The notes under the pieces: model-generated
Told to the model about the DNA's origin: nothing
Database searches by the model: none
The model's input: only the letters and a program-made list of their open reading frames with translations
NCBI RefSeq assembly: GCF_000425305.1
Contig: NZ_AUDE01000006.1
Coordinates: 1-64,000 of the forward strand
Source: Psychroserpens burtonensis DSM 12212
GTDB lineage: Bacteria > Bacteroidota > Bacteroidia > Flavobacteriales > Flavobacteriaceae
DNA: 64,000 nt
Direction of reading: 5' to 3'
Part shown: piece by piece, positions 45,101 through 53,761 of the stretch
Numbering within the stretch: the stretch's first letter is position 1
Layout of the letters: every line of letters starts with the position of its first letter
Program-made: the position numbers and the translations under genes

Positions 45101-47359
45101 AAACACATTACTTGTTTGGTAATTTGTACCATCTAGACTGTATTCATAACCTGATGGGACGTCTAAAACTGTAATACTTCCAAGTGTTGTACAAATAATA
45201 TCTGTTGCAATAACTGATGGATTTAATAGGTTTTGATAGACGTTAAAATAAAACTGTACGAAACAGCCACCAGAATAGTTAATCGTTAATCTATATTGAC
45301 CAGACGTATCTGCTAAAAAGTTTGGACCAGTAGCAAGCTCATACCATGCACAGGTATCCTCTTCATTGGCACAATCAGGATTTGAAACAGCGTCACAACT
45401 AGACTCATCTAATTTTTCCCAGATGATTGATGATGCTCCAGATATATTTGTTTGTATATCTCTAGAGTCATTGACACCACATAAAAAGATATTTGGTAGT
45501 AATTTACCGTCATTGGGACAAGTAACGATTTCATCTGCATATGGAATAACAGGGTTTTCTATGTCACCTCCAAAAAGGTCTACGACATACTCTTGTACTA
45601 TGGATTGACAAGGTGCTACTGCTGTATTAAAAGAATAGTAAGTACCCGTTGCTGTAACAGTAATAGTTTGAGAGTTTCCAATTACAGGAGTTCCTGTTGA
45701 ACTTGTTGACCACGAATATAAATCGTACCCATTTGCAGCAGTTAAATCTACACTCGTCCCACAAAGAATGATATTCTCTGAAAACACACAATCAAGATCT
45801 GCTAGGAAATTAGTTGCTTGAGGCGATAATAAACAACCTGTATTACTATTTAAACTTGGATCATCTGTAATTAGAAACGTAGGATTAAAAAATCCATTAT
45901 AGGACGCAAATGCCTGATTATTGATAATATTAGAACATGCGTCTGCAAGCTGATTACATTCATCAACCACCTGTACTTCTATACGGATTTCATAAACAGG
46001 GTCATTCTCTTCAACTAGAGAGTCATCAATATTTAGAATTAGCTCACGCGTTGTAGCATTATAACTTGCTACAGTAACTCCAGGAGGTAACACTAAATCT
46101 GTAGGATGATTATATATAATATTTATAGGAAGTATATCTCTAATTTGAAAATTAGTAGCATTATCATTCCCTGTATTTTGAAAACCAATGACATAATTTA
46201 ATGAAGAACCTAGACCAACTGTTTGTCCGCCAATATCATTACCTGCATCATCCTCCACAATTTTAGTAAGGACTATATTTGGTTCAATAATTTCAACTGC
46301 AAAAGCAAAGAAATACGGAAAATAAGTGTCTCCACTTGTTTCTAGTCTAATAGTGGCAGCAGTTGCATCATTAGCAATCACAGCATTTCCTGGATTAGGA
46401 ACAGCCATAACTCCAGTATCAAAACCTAAAGTATTGGTGCTATTTGGAACTCTTGTATTTACTGGTGTCGCATCTAATTGCGTTACCGAACTATTAAAGA
46501 AGTTTGCGACAGGACGATCAATAGTAGAGAGACTAACGCCATTCAAACGTAAACGATCTCCTAGAATTGGACTATCGCCCTCTAGCGTCGCAAATGCAAA
46601 ATTTGCTCTTACAGGTGCAGGTGCAGGTACGGTTCTAAACCCATTTACAGGAATATCTAATTCTGTATTACTTCCAGCGATACTTATAGCGCTAAATCCG
46701 TCAAAACTCGTAATTGATTTTCCAGGAAGTGTAGGGTCTTCATAAACAATAAATAATGACCAACCAGCTGATTGACCAGTGCCGTTATAAGGATTAAAAT
46801 TTGATGTTTCTCCAACTCCTGAAGACACATTTGCAACTGTATAGGTGCCCAAATCAGTACCGGAACCAAAACTAGTAACTATAGCTGTTACATCTGCAAA
46901 ACAGGCATATGAAAAACTATCACCTCCATCTACTGTTGTTCCATTAGCGTCATAAATAATAGTTCCTTGAATATCGTTATATCCTCCTGAAGGACCTTTA
47001 AATTTTACATCAATTATGGGCTCATCGCCAGGATTAACTGCTCCCCAATATAAACCTGCATACATTATTCTATAGCAATTTGGATTTGGGATGTCTAAAT
47101 CTGCACTAGATGAACTAAACGTTGAGCCGTCACCATCAATATCGATATATTGCATATCAACATTATGATTATATACGGTGTTGTCATTAAAAGCATTATT
47201 GTCTGGCCCGAGAATATTATTCCCTATTAAAACAATGTCTCCTTTTAAATCTTGATTAAATCGAGGGGCAAAAGGCTCATAATTTTGAGTATAAGATTGT
47301 AGGCCAATCAGTAGTAGTGAAACAATGACTATAAGTCTTGAAAAAGTAGGTTTTTTCAT
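39137..47359 (-). CDS. giant SprB-like surface adhesin with type B T9SS sorting domain
   Basis: The 2,740-residue protein has a signal peptide (1-24, ending SYTQN). An N-terminal beta-sandwich region (about 30-330) precedes a DUF11-like domain (LTKIVEDDAGNDIGGQTVGL at about 363). About 23 SprB-type repeats follow (roughly 700-2650), each ending in a variant of GTYTITITDANGC. The C-terminus CIPNWFTPDGDGVTDTWAPG with FDIFDRYGRKVATY is a type B sorting domain recognised by T9SS. It is probably exported, anchored with its SprF-type partner and used for adhesion or gliding. The low similarity between repeats shows they are old. Confidence 0.92.
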   Translation of the reverse strand: MKKPTFSRLIVIVSLLLIGLQSYTQNYEPFAPRFNQDLKGDIVLIGNNILGPDNNAFNDNTVYNHNVDMQYIDIDGDGSTFSSSSADLDIPNPNCYRIMYAGLYWGAVNPGDEPIIDVKFKGPSGGYNDIQGTIIYDANGTTVDGGDSFSYACFADVTAIVTSFGSGTDLGTYTVANVSSGVGETSNFNPYNGTGQSAGWSLFIVYEDPTLPGKSITSFDGFSAISIAGSNTELDIPVNGFRTVPAPAPVRANFAFATLEGDSPILGDRLRLNGVSLSTIDRPVANFFNSSVTQLDATPVNTRVPNSTNTLGFDTGVMAVPNPGNAVIANDATAATIRLETSGDTYFPYFFAFAVEIIEPNIVLTKIVEDDAGNDIGGQTVGLGSSLNYVIGFQNTGNDNATNFQIRDILPINIIYNHPTDLVLPPGVTVASYNATTRELILNIDDSLVEENDPVYEIRIEVQVVDECNQLADACSNIINNQAFASYNGFFNPTFLITDDPSLNSNTGCLLSPQATNFLADLDCVFSENIILCGTSVDLTAANGYDLYSWSTSSTGTPVIGNSQTITVTATGTYYSFNTAVAPCQSIVQEYVVDLFGGDIENPVIPYADEIVTCPNDGKLLPNIFLCGVNDSRDIQTNISGASSIIWEKLDESSCDAVSNPDCANEEDTCAWYELATGPNFLADTSGQYRLTINYSGGCFVQFYFNVYQNLLNPSVIATDIICTTLGSITVLDVPSGYEYSLDGTNYQTSNVFSITTAGTYTVYVRQIGVTTNPCVFSVQEVQIRDRDFTVSTTTLQPLCNGGKGSIQLAANDVDPQYSYTLSEGGTLVNSIGPILENTYIFENLNPGTYIATVETENSCFYSEEIIIIEPPLLTVTAAITIPLTCEDGEITVYPVGGTPPYFYFVNGATDFQTVPEIVVTTAGVYNILVVDSNNCSAETTITIDAIDQPEFTIDTTDIACGGSGDTGTITINVTATNGNSLLYSIDGGLTFSNSPVFTGLVEGDYDVVVEYSIGASICETEPQTVTIIANDAISGTAELTAPFTCTTNGTILVTAVAGGDAPYSYSIDGVNFQTSNMFTGLTTGVYTITIQDANSCTVITNEITIEALNPPSDLEFNIAPITCPTNTTTVTITNTVGGTGVLEYQIIAPTASTTPYQTSNSFAGLEAGTYTFQMRDENDCIYNESITIDPILTPTITIVLTSGLDCTATPDATITGDITGTAAFIYAVSIDGSGYSNLGTTGTPFTYNTSTAGTYQFQITDANGCIAESSIITVNPITLPALSLVVQSQPILCNGDENGTIAMTIDNTVGTPPFIINVNNDTTSTDFGTQTSGLPAGTYTITITDANLCTASEIVTINQPDPIVLDFDTVDITCTTGGVSQGSVIINTVTGGTAPYNYFVTGTNGYSNSELNNTGSTSISFDVVDFGLYEINVVDANGCSVLTQDVLVASPPTDLDIIVSTTVDCLAGGEAVVSIGSSLSSAGPFYFAIYEGPTTVYPNPVGSWIPEDTFGSQSATFTGLMAGVTYTFIVYDASTLCSYYEPATAPIPTNSTLTLSAVSSNNISCTGSDDGNVSFTINSIYGTNINVDYEIFDSLSLISTGITGSATVPANGNLIITDLGPLPFGNYFVSITETTGPNTGCGVVTAPFNITESAFLLELQTSVDQNANCNVTSGLISAVAQNGTSPYQYQITTTATSPLDTDPNWVSASIFNLDTGDYYVHAIDAYGCIITSPVVVLPMDAIPNISAVINDSCTVNEGDFQIDVTLDTVGIAPYSFSIDGGAFQTQTVPFTISNLFSGTHTIEIQDANGCGNLVTVAILAPIVITPTITAFTTCNDDDGEITITETGGSGMFTYSISPNPVSISETGGVFSGVPSGIYTITITDVVTLCTEDISVSLQEATPPTFTASSTAVTCFGDNTGSFEININGYTGSYNYEVFDTGGTSVFGVVNANTSTNPTTVTGMTAGSFTVVITETESPFCNATATVVISSPFEALTLIASETSNVSCDDSQGTITAIADGGWGNYQYELTGAATVPFTSNGTFAGLSAGTYTIHVVDAEGCLASVDITLIAPTPIDASFTPSASILSCFGDQNGSITVTNVTGGQDVEYIYTLNTMTPTSSTSGPQTSSIFTDLGAGTYTVSISDGNECFLISSEIVITEPTPIDANLVVTTTQTCDIESTITLSASGGTGTYTYSNDSSFATVLGSFVTSTTFSVPAGTYQYYIRDANACIANVSNEITIDPLLPFTINLMSMDPTINCSGDNTGTIVADAQGGLGNYSYTLEDNLGNTITATQNSPGVFIDLVAGTYIVTIESGDCDTASAPITITEPTSPLTIDFIINDVTCSGNNDGVLTINATGGTGIIKYAISPQLDQFFETNIFENLAPGIYTVIVQDELGCYELFEFTITDPEQVILSIVPDSLFEETCEGEGNAAFSIDIFGGTLPYSVSLDDYNGPYTTGTAVQTEFDFTNLGGGDHVVFVRDTQGCETEWNITFPDSVSFDPIVEIEYACENNATVNTVTVIVDGGSVDLADLDYALNGGAFQMNNVFTNVVPGIDHYIDVRHTNGCIKTTELFNITEFEPLSLILQEGENVGEIIAIVTGGTGGYQYSLNGEDYGDTSIYVVTEEGTYTVVVTDSSGCQATAIIEIEILGPCIPNWFTPDGDGVTDTWAPGCIEDYPNLTFDIFDRYGRKVATYNVGQFWDGRYNGQELPTGDYWYVVKPNSPLLEKDYVGHFTLYR

Positions 47360-47429
47360 GGTGTGTGTGTTTTTTTATTCCTAGGTCAACAAGGGCATGA
47401 CGACTCAGGCATAAGGCCTTAATATTAAT

Positions 47430-49751
47430 TTAATTCTCTATTTTCACAAGAGATAGTTTTTTATTGTACGGTCGGTTACCTTTTAGTTCTAGAGCTTGAT
47501 TCGCTTCTTCAATACTTTCAAATTCATCGTAATAGATATAATATTTACTTGTATTAACATCATAAAAGAAATCAACATTTGTACGTCCAGAAGCGACTAC
47601 TTTAGTGATAAAAGCATTTCTTTTGTTAACTTCTGTATGCACTGCTAGTATTAAATAGTAACCATTATCTATGTTTTGTACATTCTGTAAAATTTGAATA
47701 TTATCACTTTGTTTTTCTCCAAAATCAAAATCTTCAACTGTGATTGAAACACTGCTCAAAGGCGTCGTTTGTTTTATGTTTTGTAAGGCTGCTCTGTCTT
47801 GAGAATAACGTTCTTCTTCGTTATCAAAAGCAGCTTTTTTGATACGACGTCTTCTTTCGAACTCTGTAGCCACTTTAATATCTGCTAATCTTATTTCTAA
47901 ATTTGTCCTAGCTTCAATTGTTTTTAATTGCTCAGACTCTAAACGTTTTAAAGTTTTTTGATAATAAAGATATACGTCATCGTTAGTTATAGTATCTGCT
48001 TCAAACTTATCGTCATATAATGCTTTAAGTTCTTTGATTTTTTCGTTTCTGTTTTTAATAACATCATCTAACTGTGATTTTATAACCTCCAATTTATTAT
48101 TCTCAGCTGTTATACTTTTAAAAGGTTTAGGACCAACAGTAATTCCTTTTTCGCTTAAATCATTTTCTTCTTTTAAATCCTTAAGGTCTTTATCTTTTCT
48201 TTCAATAATAGCATCAAAGTCTTGTAATAATTTAGATTGAATCGTTTTAGAGTCTTCTGTTTGTTTTGTAATCTCATACATAGATTTGCCAAGTTCATCT
48301 TTAGCATTAGAGATTAGATCTTCTTTAGCCTTTTGTTCTTCTAATAATTGAAATTGAGCATCTGCTTGTTCTTTAACTTTTTGTTCTGCTATTACTATAG
48401 CTTGAGCATCTGCTTGTTCTTTAGCTTTTTGCTCTGCTATTACTATAGCTTGAGAGTCAGCCTGTTCTTTAGCTTTTTGCTCTGCTAATAGTTTAGCTTG
48501 AGCATCATCAGCCTGTTCTTTAGCTTTTTGCTCTGCTATTACTATAGCTTGAGAGTCAGCCTGTTCTTTAGCTTTTTGCTCTGCTAATAGTTTAGCTTGA
48601 GCATCATCAGCCTGTTCTTTAGCTTTTTGTACTGCTAATAGTTTATCTTGAGCTTCTTTATCCGCTTTAACTTTGTCTTCATTAGCTATCTCAATGGTGG
48701 TTTCAGATTTGCTTTCCGAAGAAACCTCAGTAACTGCTGTCCTTTTAGGTTTAGAAGCTTTAATTATTTTAGGTTTTCTTTTATCATCAGAAATCAGCAA
48801 TCCGCTAACCTCGTCACCACTACTATAATCATATCTATTATTGCTCTTAAATCTATAAGCCAATGTGAAATCATGAGAAGATCCAAAGGTTGATAAATCA
48901 CCAATTGCTTTTTCATAATTATATTCTAATGCAATTTGTGACGTGATATTGATTCCTAGTCCGCCAGATACTCCAAAACGTGTGTTATAACCTACCTGCG
49001 CCCAAATCCCTTTTGGAACAGTTAGCATTGCCATAGCTGAAATAATAGTATCGTCCTTTTGAAATTCTGATCTTAATAAGCCTGTAAACTTACTTTCATC
49101 GAAAAAACCTCGACTTGACATCATATACCCCGTATACATAATATGTCCTTGAATACCTTGTTGAGGGTTATCCTCAATAAGCATAGACGATTCAAAATTG
49201 TAGAGTGCTAAATTATTTATAGAGACGCCAAAATCAAAAAATCCTGTACCATAATTAATACCTGGATTTACAGTTAATAATAAATTCTCAGGTATATTTT
49301 GCAATGCAGGATCGTCAAAATTCGTAATAACATTTCCTGTATTAATACCGCTTTTATAAGCCGCAATATTAAGACCAAATGTTAAGTTACTATCTTTTTG
49401 TAATTGTACGTTGTAAGCGAAATTTAGATTACCACCAAAGGTTGTTAATACACCATAATTTTGTTGAAAAACACCTATTCCTGCTCCAATATTCTCACCA
49501 AATCTACCAGAATAACTGGCTAAATAGGTGAGTGGTGCATTTTCAAATTCCACCCATTCTCTTTTATTAAAAATACTAATGTATTTGGTTTGCTCTCTAA
49601 CGAAGCTGAATGTAGGGTTTATTACATAACGATTAAAGGTTAACGAATTTCTAAGAGGTAGGCTCAACGATACCACTCCATTATCTTCTTGAGAATAGAA
49701 CATCTGTATAGAAAAGATACATAATACTAAAACAAAAAGATATGTTTTCAT
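47430..49751 (-). CDS. PorP/SprF barrel fused to a repetitive coiled coil and SPOR-like C-terminus
   Basis: In this 773-residue protein, residues 1-310 are a PorP/SprF barrel with signal peptide (FYSQE), LPLRNSLTFNRYVINPTFSF and a closing HDFTLAYRFKSN. Residues 360-470 are about seven tandem 16-17-residue units of the kind AEQKAKEQADSQA or KLLAEQKAKEQADDAQA. More coiled coil follows (480-650). The last 100 residues (YYLILAVHTEVNKRNAFITK, then FYYDEFESIEEANQALELKG) fit a SPOR-like domain. This could tether an outer-membrane T9SS partner to peptidoglycan (inference). It lies between two T9SS cargo genes. Confidence 0.85.
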   Translation of the reverse strand: MKTYLFVLVLCIFSIQMFYSQEDNGVVSLSLPLRNSLTFNRYVINPTFSFVREQTKYISIFNKREWVEFENAPLTYLASYSGRFGENIGAGIGVFQQNYGVLTTFGGNLNFAYNVQLQKDSNLTFGLNIAAYKSGINTGNVITNFDDPALQNIPENLLLTVNPGINYGTGFFDFGVSINNLALYNFESSMLIEDNPQQGIQGHIMYTGYMMSSRGFFDESKFTGLLRSEFQKDDTIISAMAMLTVPKGIWAQVGYNTRFGVSGGLGINITSQIALEYNYEKAIGDLSTFGSSHDFTLAYRFKSNNRYDYSSGDEVSGLLISDDKRKPKIIKASKPKRTAVTEVSSESKSETTIEIANEDKVKADKEAQDKLLAVQKAKEQADDAQAKLLAEQKAKEQADSQAIVIAEQKAKEQADDAQAKLLAEQKAKEQADSQAIVIAEQKAKEQADAQAIVIAEQKVKEQADAQFQLLEEQKAKEDLISNAKDELGKSMYEITKQTEDSKTIQSKLLQDFDAIIERKDKDLKDLKEENDLSEKGITVGPKPFKSITAENNKLEVIKSQLDDVIKNRNEKIKELKALYDDKFEADTITNDDVYLYYQKTLKRLESEQLKTIEARTNLEIRLADIKVATEFERRRRIKKAAFDNEEERYSQDRAALQNIKQTTPLSSVSITVEDFDFGEKQSDNIQILQNVQNIDNGYYLILAVHTEVNKRNAFITKVVASGRTNVDFFYDVNTSKYYIYYDEFESIEEANQALELKGNRPYNKKLSLVKIEN
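48330..48650 (-). repeat. in-frame tandem repeat coding the coiled coil
   Basis: Units of 48 or 51 bases encode alternating KLLAEQKAKEQADDAQA and IVIAEQKAKEQADSQA. A block of about 99 bases containing one of each is duplicated almost exactly. Such near-identity makes the region prone to slippage and length change between strains. Confidence 0.85.
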
Positions 49752-49752
49752 A

Positions 49753-51216
49753 TTATTTAACTACTGTTATAGAACCCTTTTTGGTTTCGTTATTACTCGT
49801 TGTTATCATGTAATAAAATACTTGATTAATACTATTTAAATTCAGCTCATTTTCTGGCCAATTGTTGAGATAGTTATTAGTTTGTAATACGACTTTCCCT
49901 GCGTTGGTAATAATCATGACCTCCGTACTTGTACCGCTTATATAAGTCATTGGAATGGTCCATGTATCATTAATACCATCACCATTTGGACTAATTACAT
50001 TTGGAATTTTTTCTACATCAGGAAAGGCATCAAAAGCTTCTTCTAATTCAAATACAAATTCTCTAGAACCTAAACAACCAGACGTTTCTGTTACGATAAC
50101 TTTATAGATACCAAATTGTGATATATTATAACTCTCTTCGGAAATAGTAGCGATTAAGACATCATTTAAATACCATTCAAATTCTGGATTATTAGCATTA
50201 GTTGTCACTTCTATTGAAAGTGTTTCACCATCTTCAATAGTATTAATCTCAGGAACATTTATAGAGGCATCAAATAATTCACTAATGAGCTCAATTTCGC
50301 CGGCTGCCACGCAATCTCCTAGGTCTACTTGAACTGCATAGTTACCAGATTCACTAGCTTGATACATTTGCGTCGTTGCTTGCGCAATTATATTGCCATC
50401 CTTAAACCATTGGTAGGAATTACCACTAATAGTGCTTAAGGTTGTGAATTCACTACTTGGGCAAAACGGATTACCTAAACTTGAAGAAATACCAGCATCT
50501 GAATTACCAGATGTTACTTCGCTAATTGTTACACGATTTGAAAAAGAATTTGACGTACAAGTACCATAATTGGTTTCTACAAAGAAAGTACCTGGTTCAT
50601 TTACAGTAAGAGAAGAACCATCTGAAACAAAAACAAATGTTGTTGGCCCAGTTTCCTTATACCATTTATAGGTAAGTGAAGGGTAATTGAGTGGTGAATC
50701 ATTTGATCCAGTTCCAGGGTTATCGATGGTTAATAGATAACTTCCACCAGAACAATAGACTCCTGTAGAAACTAAATTATTAATAGTAAAAGGTGAATCC
50801 TGAATTTTATAATAGGCTGCAAACGCTGTAGATCCCGAACTGGTTGCTGCAGGAGCACTACTTTTTATTCGTATTCTATAATTTTCTCCGGCTGTTGTTG
50901 TGGGTAATGAAAAGTCTAACGTTGCAGGTGACGTGGTCACTGCTCCAGGATTAGATGTAAAAACAGCTATTGCATTTGTAAAATCACCATCTGCTTCAGA
51001 CAGCTCTATTATGAACTGGTTTGATGAACTGAGGCCTTCCTCCGGAGAAAAAACAAAGGTTGTGTTATACGTATTAAATGTACCACTCGCGCAAGCTTGA
51101 CTAAATCCTAAATTAGGGGAACCAATAACAATTTGGGCTTTAAGTTTTTCCGAAGTAAAAAGTAGAAAAACACAAAGTCCGATAAAAATTTTATATGCAA
51201 GTTTAGGGTTATACAT
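49753..51216 (-). CDS. secreted Ig-like protein with type B T9SS sorting domain
   Basis: The 487-residue protein has a signal peptide (about 1-27, ending KAQIV). Several beta-sandwich (Ig/PKD-like) domains follow, with repeated motifs LTYKWYKETGPTTFVFVSDG, NSYQWFKDGNIIAQ and FEWYLNDVLIATI. The C-terminus has KIPNVISPNGDGINDTWTIP (about 403-422) followed by VMIITNAGKVVLQTNNYLNN, a gliding-motility-associated type B sorting domain. It ends one base before the start of the fused PorP gene, so the two are translationally linked. Probably a surface protein of the same machine. Confidence 0.88.
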   Translation of the reverse strand: MYNPKLAYKIFIGLCVFLLFTSEKLKAQIVIGSPNLGFSQACASGTFNTYNTTFVFSPEEGLSSSNQFIIELSEADGDFTNAIAVFTSNPGAVTTSPATLDFSLPTTTAGENYRIRIKSSAPAATSSGSTAFAAYYKIQDSPFTINNLVSTGVYCSGGSYLLTIDNPGTGSNDSPLNYPSLTYKWYKETGPTTFVFVSDGSSLTVNEPGTFFVETNYGTCTSNSFSNRVTISEVTSGNSDAGISSSLGNPFCPSSEFTTLSTISGNSYQWFKDGNIIAQATTQMYQASESGNYAVQVDLGDCVAAGEIELISELFDASINVPEINTIEDGETLSIEVTTNANNPEFEWYLNDVLIATISEESYNISQFGIYKVIVTETSGCLGSREFVFELEEAFDAFPDVEKIPNVISPNGDGINDTWTIPMTYISGTSTEVMIITNAGKVVLQTNNYLNNWPENELNLNSINQVFYYMITTSNNETKKGSITVVK

Positions 51217-51286
51217 CAGGTTTAGGGCGTAATTTTTTATTCTATAAGCAGCTGTTTCTTATTTAAAGTTTTATACTATTTATAGT

Positions 51287-52603
51287 TTAATCTTCATCAT
51301 CGTCTATAAGGTCGTTAGATGCAATTATTCTATTAATTCTTAGTCTAAAATCTGGACGTGAGTTGTCGTTAGCATCGATAAACGTTTCTGAATCAGGACC
51401 TTTAGAATATACATTGTCAAATGATCTACTCCCATACCAATTTTCTAAATCGTCATTATTAGAAAAGCCTTTTCTAAAAATGTTTCCTTTACAATTATTG
51501 AAATATGTTCTTGTGAATTTCATTTGACTCAAACTCTCATTGTCGATAGTAATTTTATCATCAAGAATAACAGCAGGATTAAAACCAGAAATCACACTCG
51601 TATCGATAGAAAATGACACATCCTCACCAATATAAATTGCCTCGCTAACCAAACCTAGTTTGATATCATTTTTTAAATCTGAACTCAGATTTATAAGCGT
51701 TAAATTTGTAGCGGTAACAAAAGTTTGTTCACTATCAAAATCAGTATCATCTTTTAAATCGTAATCAGAGACATATAAACATCTTGATATTTCAGCACCA
51801 GAAACATATGGAGATCTAATTGCTAAAGAGTTTGAAATCCAAACCTGAGTACCATGGTTAAACTCGTAATCGTTGCCACTAGATTTGTAAGACACCATTT
51901 GATCTAAAATAAGTTTTCCGCCTATAATATTAAAGGAGTTACCTTCACAATAGCTTACCATTATGTTTTCTACAATTGTTTCTTGGCCTACAGCAGCTAG
52001 GGTAAGCGCATTGAAATATCCATAATCTTTTGTGCGTTTTCCTGCAAATTCTATTCTTACATATTTTAAAATACCAGAATTACTATCAGGATTCTTTCCA
52101 CCATAACTTAAGGTATTTGTAACTGAAGATTTTAAGCCATAATTCAAAGCAGCTTCACTACCAAATGTATTTGTGGGTGCATCTCCAAGAATAAATAATC
52201 CACCCCAATCGCCAGGTTTTTTTACGCTTCTACTTGATGTGAAAATGATAGGGTCTGTAGACGTCCCTTCTGCAATAATTTTTGAACCATTGCTAATAAC
52301 AAGAGACCCTTTGGTTTTAAAATCACCGATAATGATAGTCCCGGGCTCAATAGTAAGTGTTGTACTGTCTGTTACAAAAACATCACCCAATAAAAGATAG
52401 ATATCTCTTTTAAGTAACTTGGTGTTTTTAGTAATATGTCCACTAAGAATTTGAGTTGGCTTACCATAATCAACCTTATTTGGTTTAAATTCTGTCCAAG
52501 GGTTTAACCAGTTATTATAGCCAATAATTCCTTTTTCTTGCTGAGCAAACATATTGCCACACACTAATAATGCGATCAATGCGATGAAGGTAGTTTTTTT
52601 CAT
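51287..52603 (-). CDS. exported beta-helix-like protein associated with T9SS genomes
   Basis: The 438-residue protein has a signal peptide (1-20, ending NMFAQ). A repetitive right-handed beta-helix-like region follows (about 60-330): LTIEPGTIIIGDFKTKGSLV with ISNGSKIIAEGTSTDPIIFT and PGDWGGLFILGDAP. That pattern is common in large surface proteins of Bacteroidota. There is no sorting domain, and the C-terminus is acidic (ASNDLIDDDED). It may be an envelope or secreted protein; function is unknown. It lies upstream of the surface operon in the same direction with a 70-base gap. Confidence 0.75.
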   Translation of the reverse strand: MKKTTFIALIALLVCGNMFAQQEKGIIGYNNWLNPWTEFKPNKVDYGKPTQILSGHITKNTKLLKRDIYLLLGDVFVTDSTTLTIEPGTIIIGDFKTKGSLVISNGSKIIAEGTSTDPIIFTSSRSVKKPGDWGGLFILGDAPTNTFGSEAALNYGLKSSVTNTLSYGGKNPDSNSGILKYVRIEFAGKRTKDYGYFNALTLAAVGQETIVENIMVSYCEGNSFNIIGGKLILDQMVSYKSSGNDYEFNHGTQVWISNSLAIRSPYVSGAEISRCLYVSDYDLKDDTDFDSEQTFVTATNLTLINLSSDLKNDIKLGLVSEAIYIGEDVSFSIDTSVISGFNPAVILDDKITIDNESLSQMKFTRTYFNNCKGNIFRKGFSNNDDLENWYGSRSFDNVYSKGPDSETFIDANDNSRPDFRLRINRIIASNDLIDDDED

Positions 52604-52815
52604 GATTAGGTTATTCGTTTATTTAGATTAGTTGGTGCTAATTTATAACAACAATAATAGGTAGAATACTTATGAAATGCAAATAATATCGATTAAATGC
52701 ATATATTCATGTATTTATTGAAGTTAATTCTTACAAATATTTATTGTTTTAGATAATTGTCGTAGTCTAGTAAAAACAAAACCTTAAAACATGAACTTCA
52801 TTTCATAAAAAAAGC

Positions 52816-52834
52816 CTCAGTAAAACTTACTGAG
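52816..52834 (-). terminator. Rho-independent terminator
   Basis: Stem CTCAGTAA / TTACTGAG with loop AAC. On the minus strand it is followed by a T-tract (A-run at 52806-52813). It terminates the gene at 52866-53318. Confidence 0.75.
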
Positions 52835-52865
52835 ACTAAAAATTTTGTTTTGAGACTAATTAAAA

Positions 52866-53318
52866 TTAATCCCTTTTGAAGTCATTATAGGTATGCAATG
52901 ACTTTAATGTTTCTTCATAAAATAATATGGCAGCAATTAAATCACGTGTATCAGAATAAGGTAATATTTTCTTTTGAAATTCAATAGTACTGTCAAAATA
53001 TTCTACAGACGCCTCTCTATTAGTTTCTAAAGCTTTTTTGTTATCTTTTGTTTCTGGAATTCCAAGAGAAGCCATAGTAACACCTGGCTTAGTTGCAAAA
53101 GCAATATTGGGTAATATATTTACGATAACTTGAATACGTTCACTATATAACTGTAGTAATTCTCCTTTAGACATTTTACCAAGTTGATCATGGTTATGAT
53201 ATTTACTAATATTTACTTTACCGTTAATTATAGTAACTTCATTATTCTTTTTTTGAGCGAATGTTAAACTTACTATCATAAAGAAAATGGCAATACATAA
53301 TGTAGATTTTGTTTTCAT
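52866..53318 (-). CDS. small exported protein of unknown function
   Basis: The 150-residue protein has a signal peptide (1-21, ending LTFAQ). The mature part is a helical domain beginning VNISKYHNHDQLGKMSKGEL (about 34-53). It contains LLQLYSERIQVIVNILPNIA, a GVTMASLGIPETKDNKKALE segment and a C-terminal helix LIAAILFYEETLKSLHTYND. I recognise no family. It has a near-perfect promoter of its own at 53348-53377 and a strong terminator, so it is transcribed alone and probably abundantly. Confidence 0.7.
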   Translation of the reverse strand: MKTKSTLCIAIFFMIVSLTFAQKKNNEVTIINGKVNISKYHNHDQLGKMSKGELLQLYSERIQVIVNILPNIAFATKPGVTMASLGIPETKDNKKALETNREASVEYFDSTIEFQKKILPYSDTRDLIAAILFYEETLKSLHTYNDFKRD

Positions 53319-53347
53319 TTTTTAGTTTTTTATAGATCTCGGTGAGA

Positions 53348-53377
53348 CAAATCTATAAAAAATATTAAAAAAACCAA
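53348..53377 (-). promoter_or_regulatory. Bacteroidota-type promoter
   Basis: On the minus strand TTG (53377-53375), 19 bases, then TAGATTTG (53355-53348). It matches the TTG / TAnnTTTG consensus with correct spacing, 29 bases before the ATG at 53318. The stretch 53378-53761 is very A/T-rich and holds no gene. Confidence 0.65.
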
Positions 53378-53761
53378 CTTTATTTCATCTTTTTTTACGT
53401 TTTTTTTATCACATGAAATGCGTATTTCATGGATTAAGTGCTAAAATAGTGGATAAAATGCGGTTTTATTCGATGAAACACTTTATAAAATACGACCGAA
53501 AAAGAATGTTAATTAAGATTTTTTTACAAATAGTAGTATACATTATTTTTTTACAAATTAGACGTGATTATTGATTATTCATATTTTACAAATTTATTTT
53601 TCACCCTCAATAAATCAAAATATGTTCAATTTTAACCTACTGTTTATCGTCAAATTATACAAGTAAAGTTCCTTTATCGTAAAATTTGTGCATTCATATG
53701 ATTTTTAAGGATTTATGAAAAATTTATATCACTTTTGGCTAAATCTATAATGCTTAACCTC

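Noticed and set aside
46326-46745. Plus-strand open frame of 139 codons within the giant adhesin gene
   Set aside because: It is antisense to a long conserved gene with clear domains and has no own motif or promoter.
39137-47359. CRISPR array or recent tandem duplication in the adhesin gene
   Set aside because: The periodic units are diverged protein-level SprB repeats; no exact DNA repeats with unique spacers are seen anywhere in the window.
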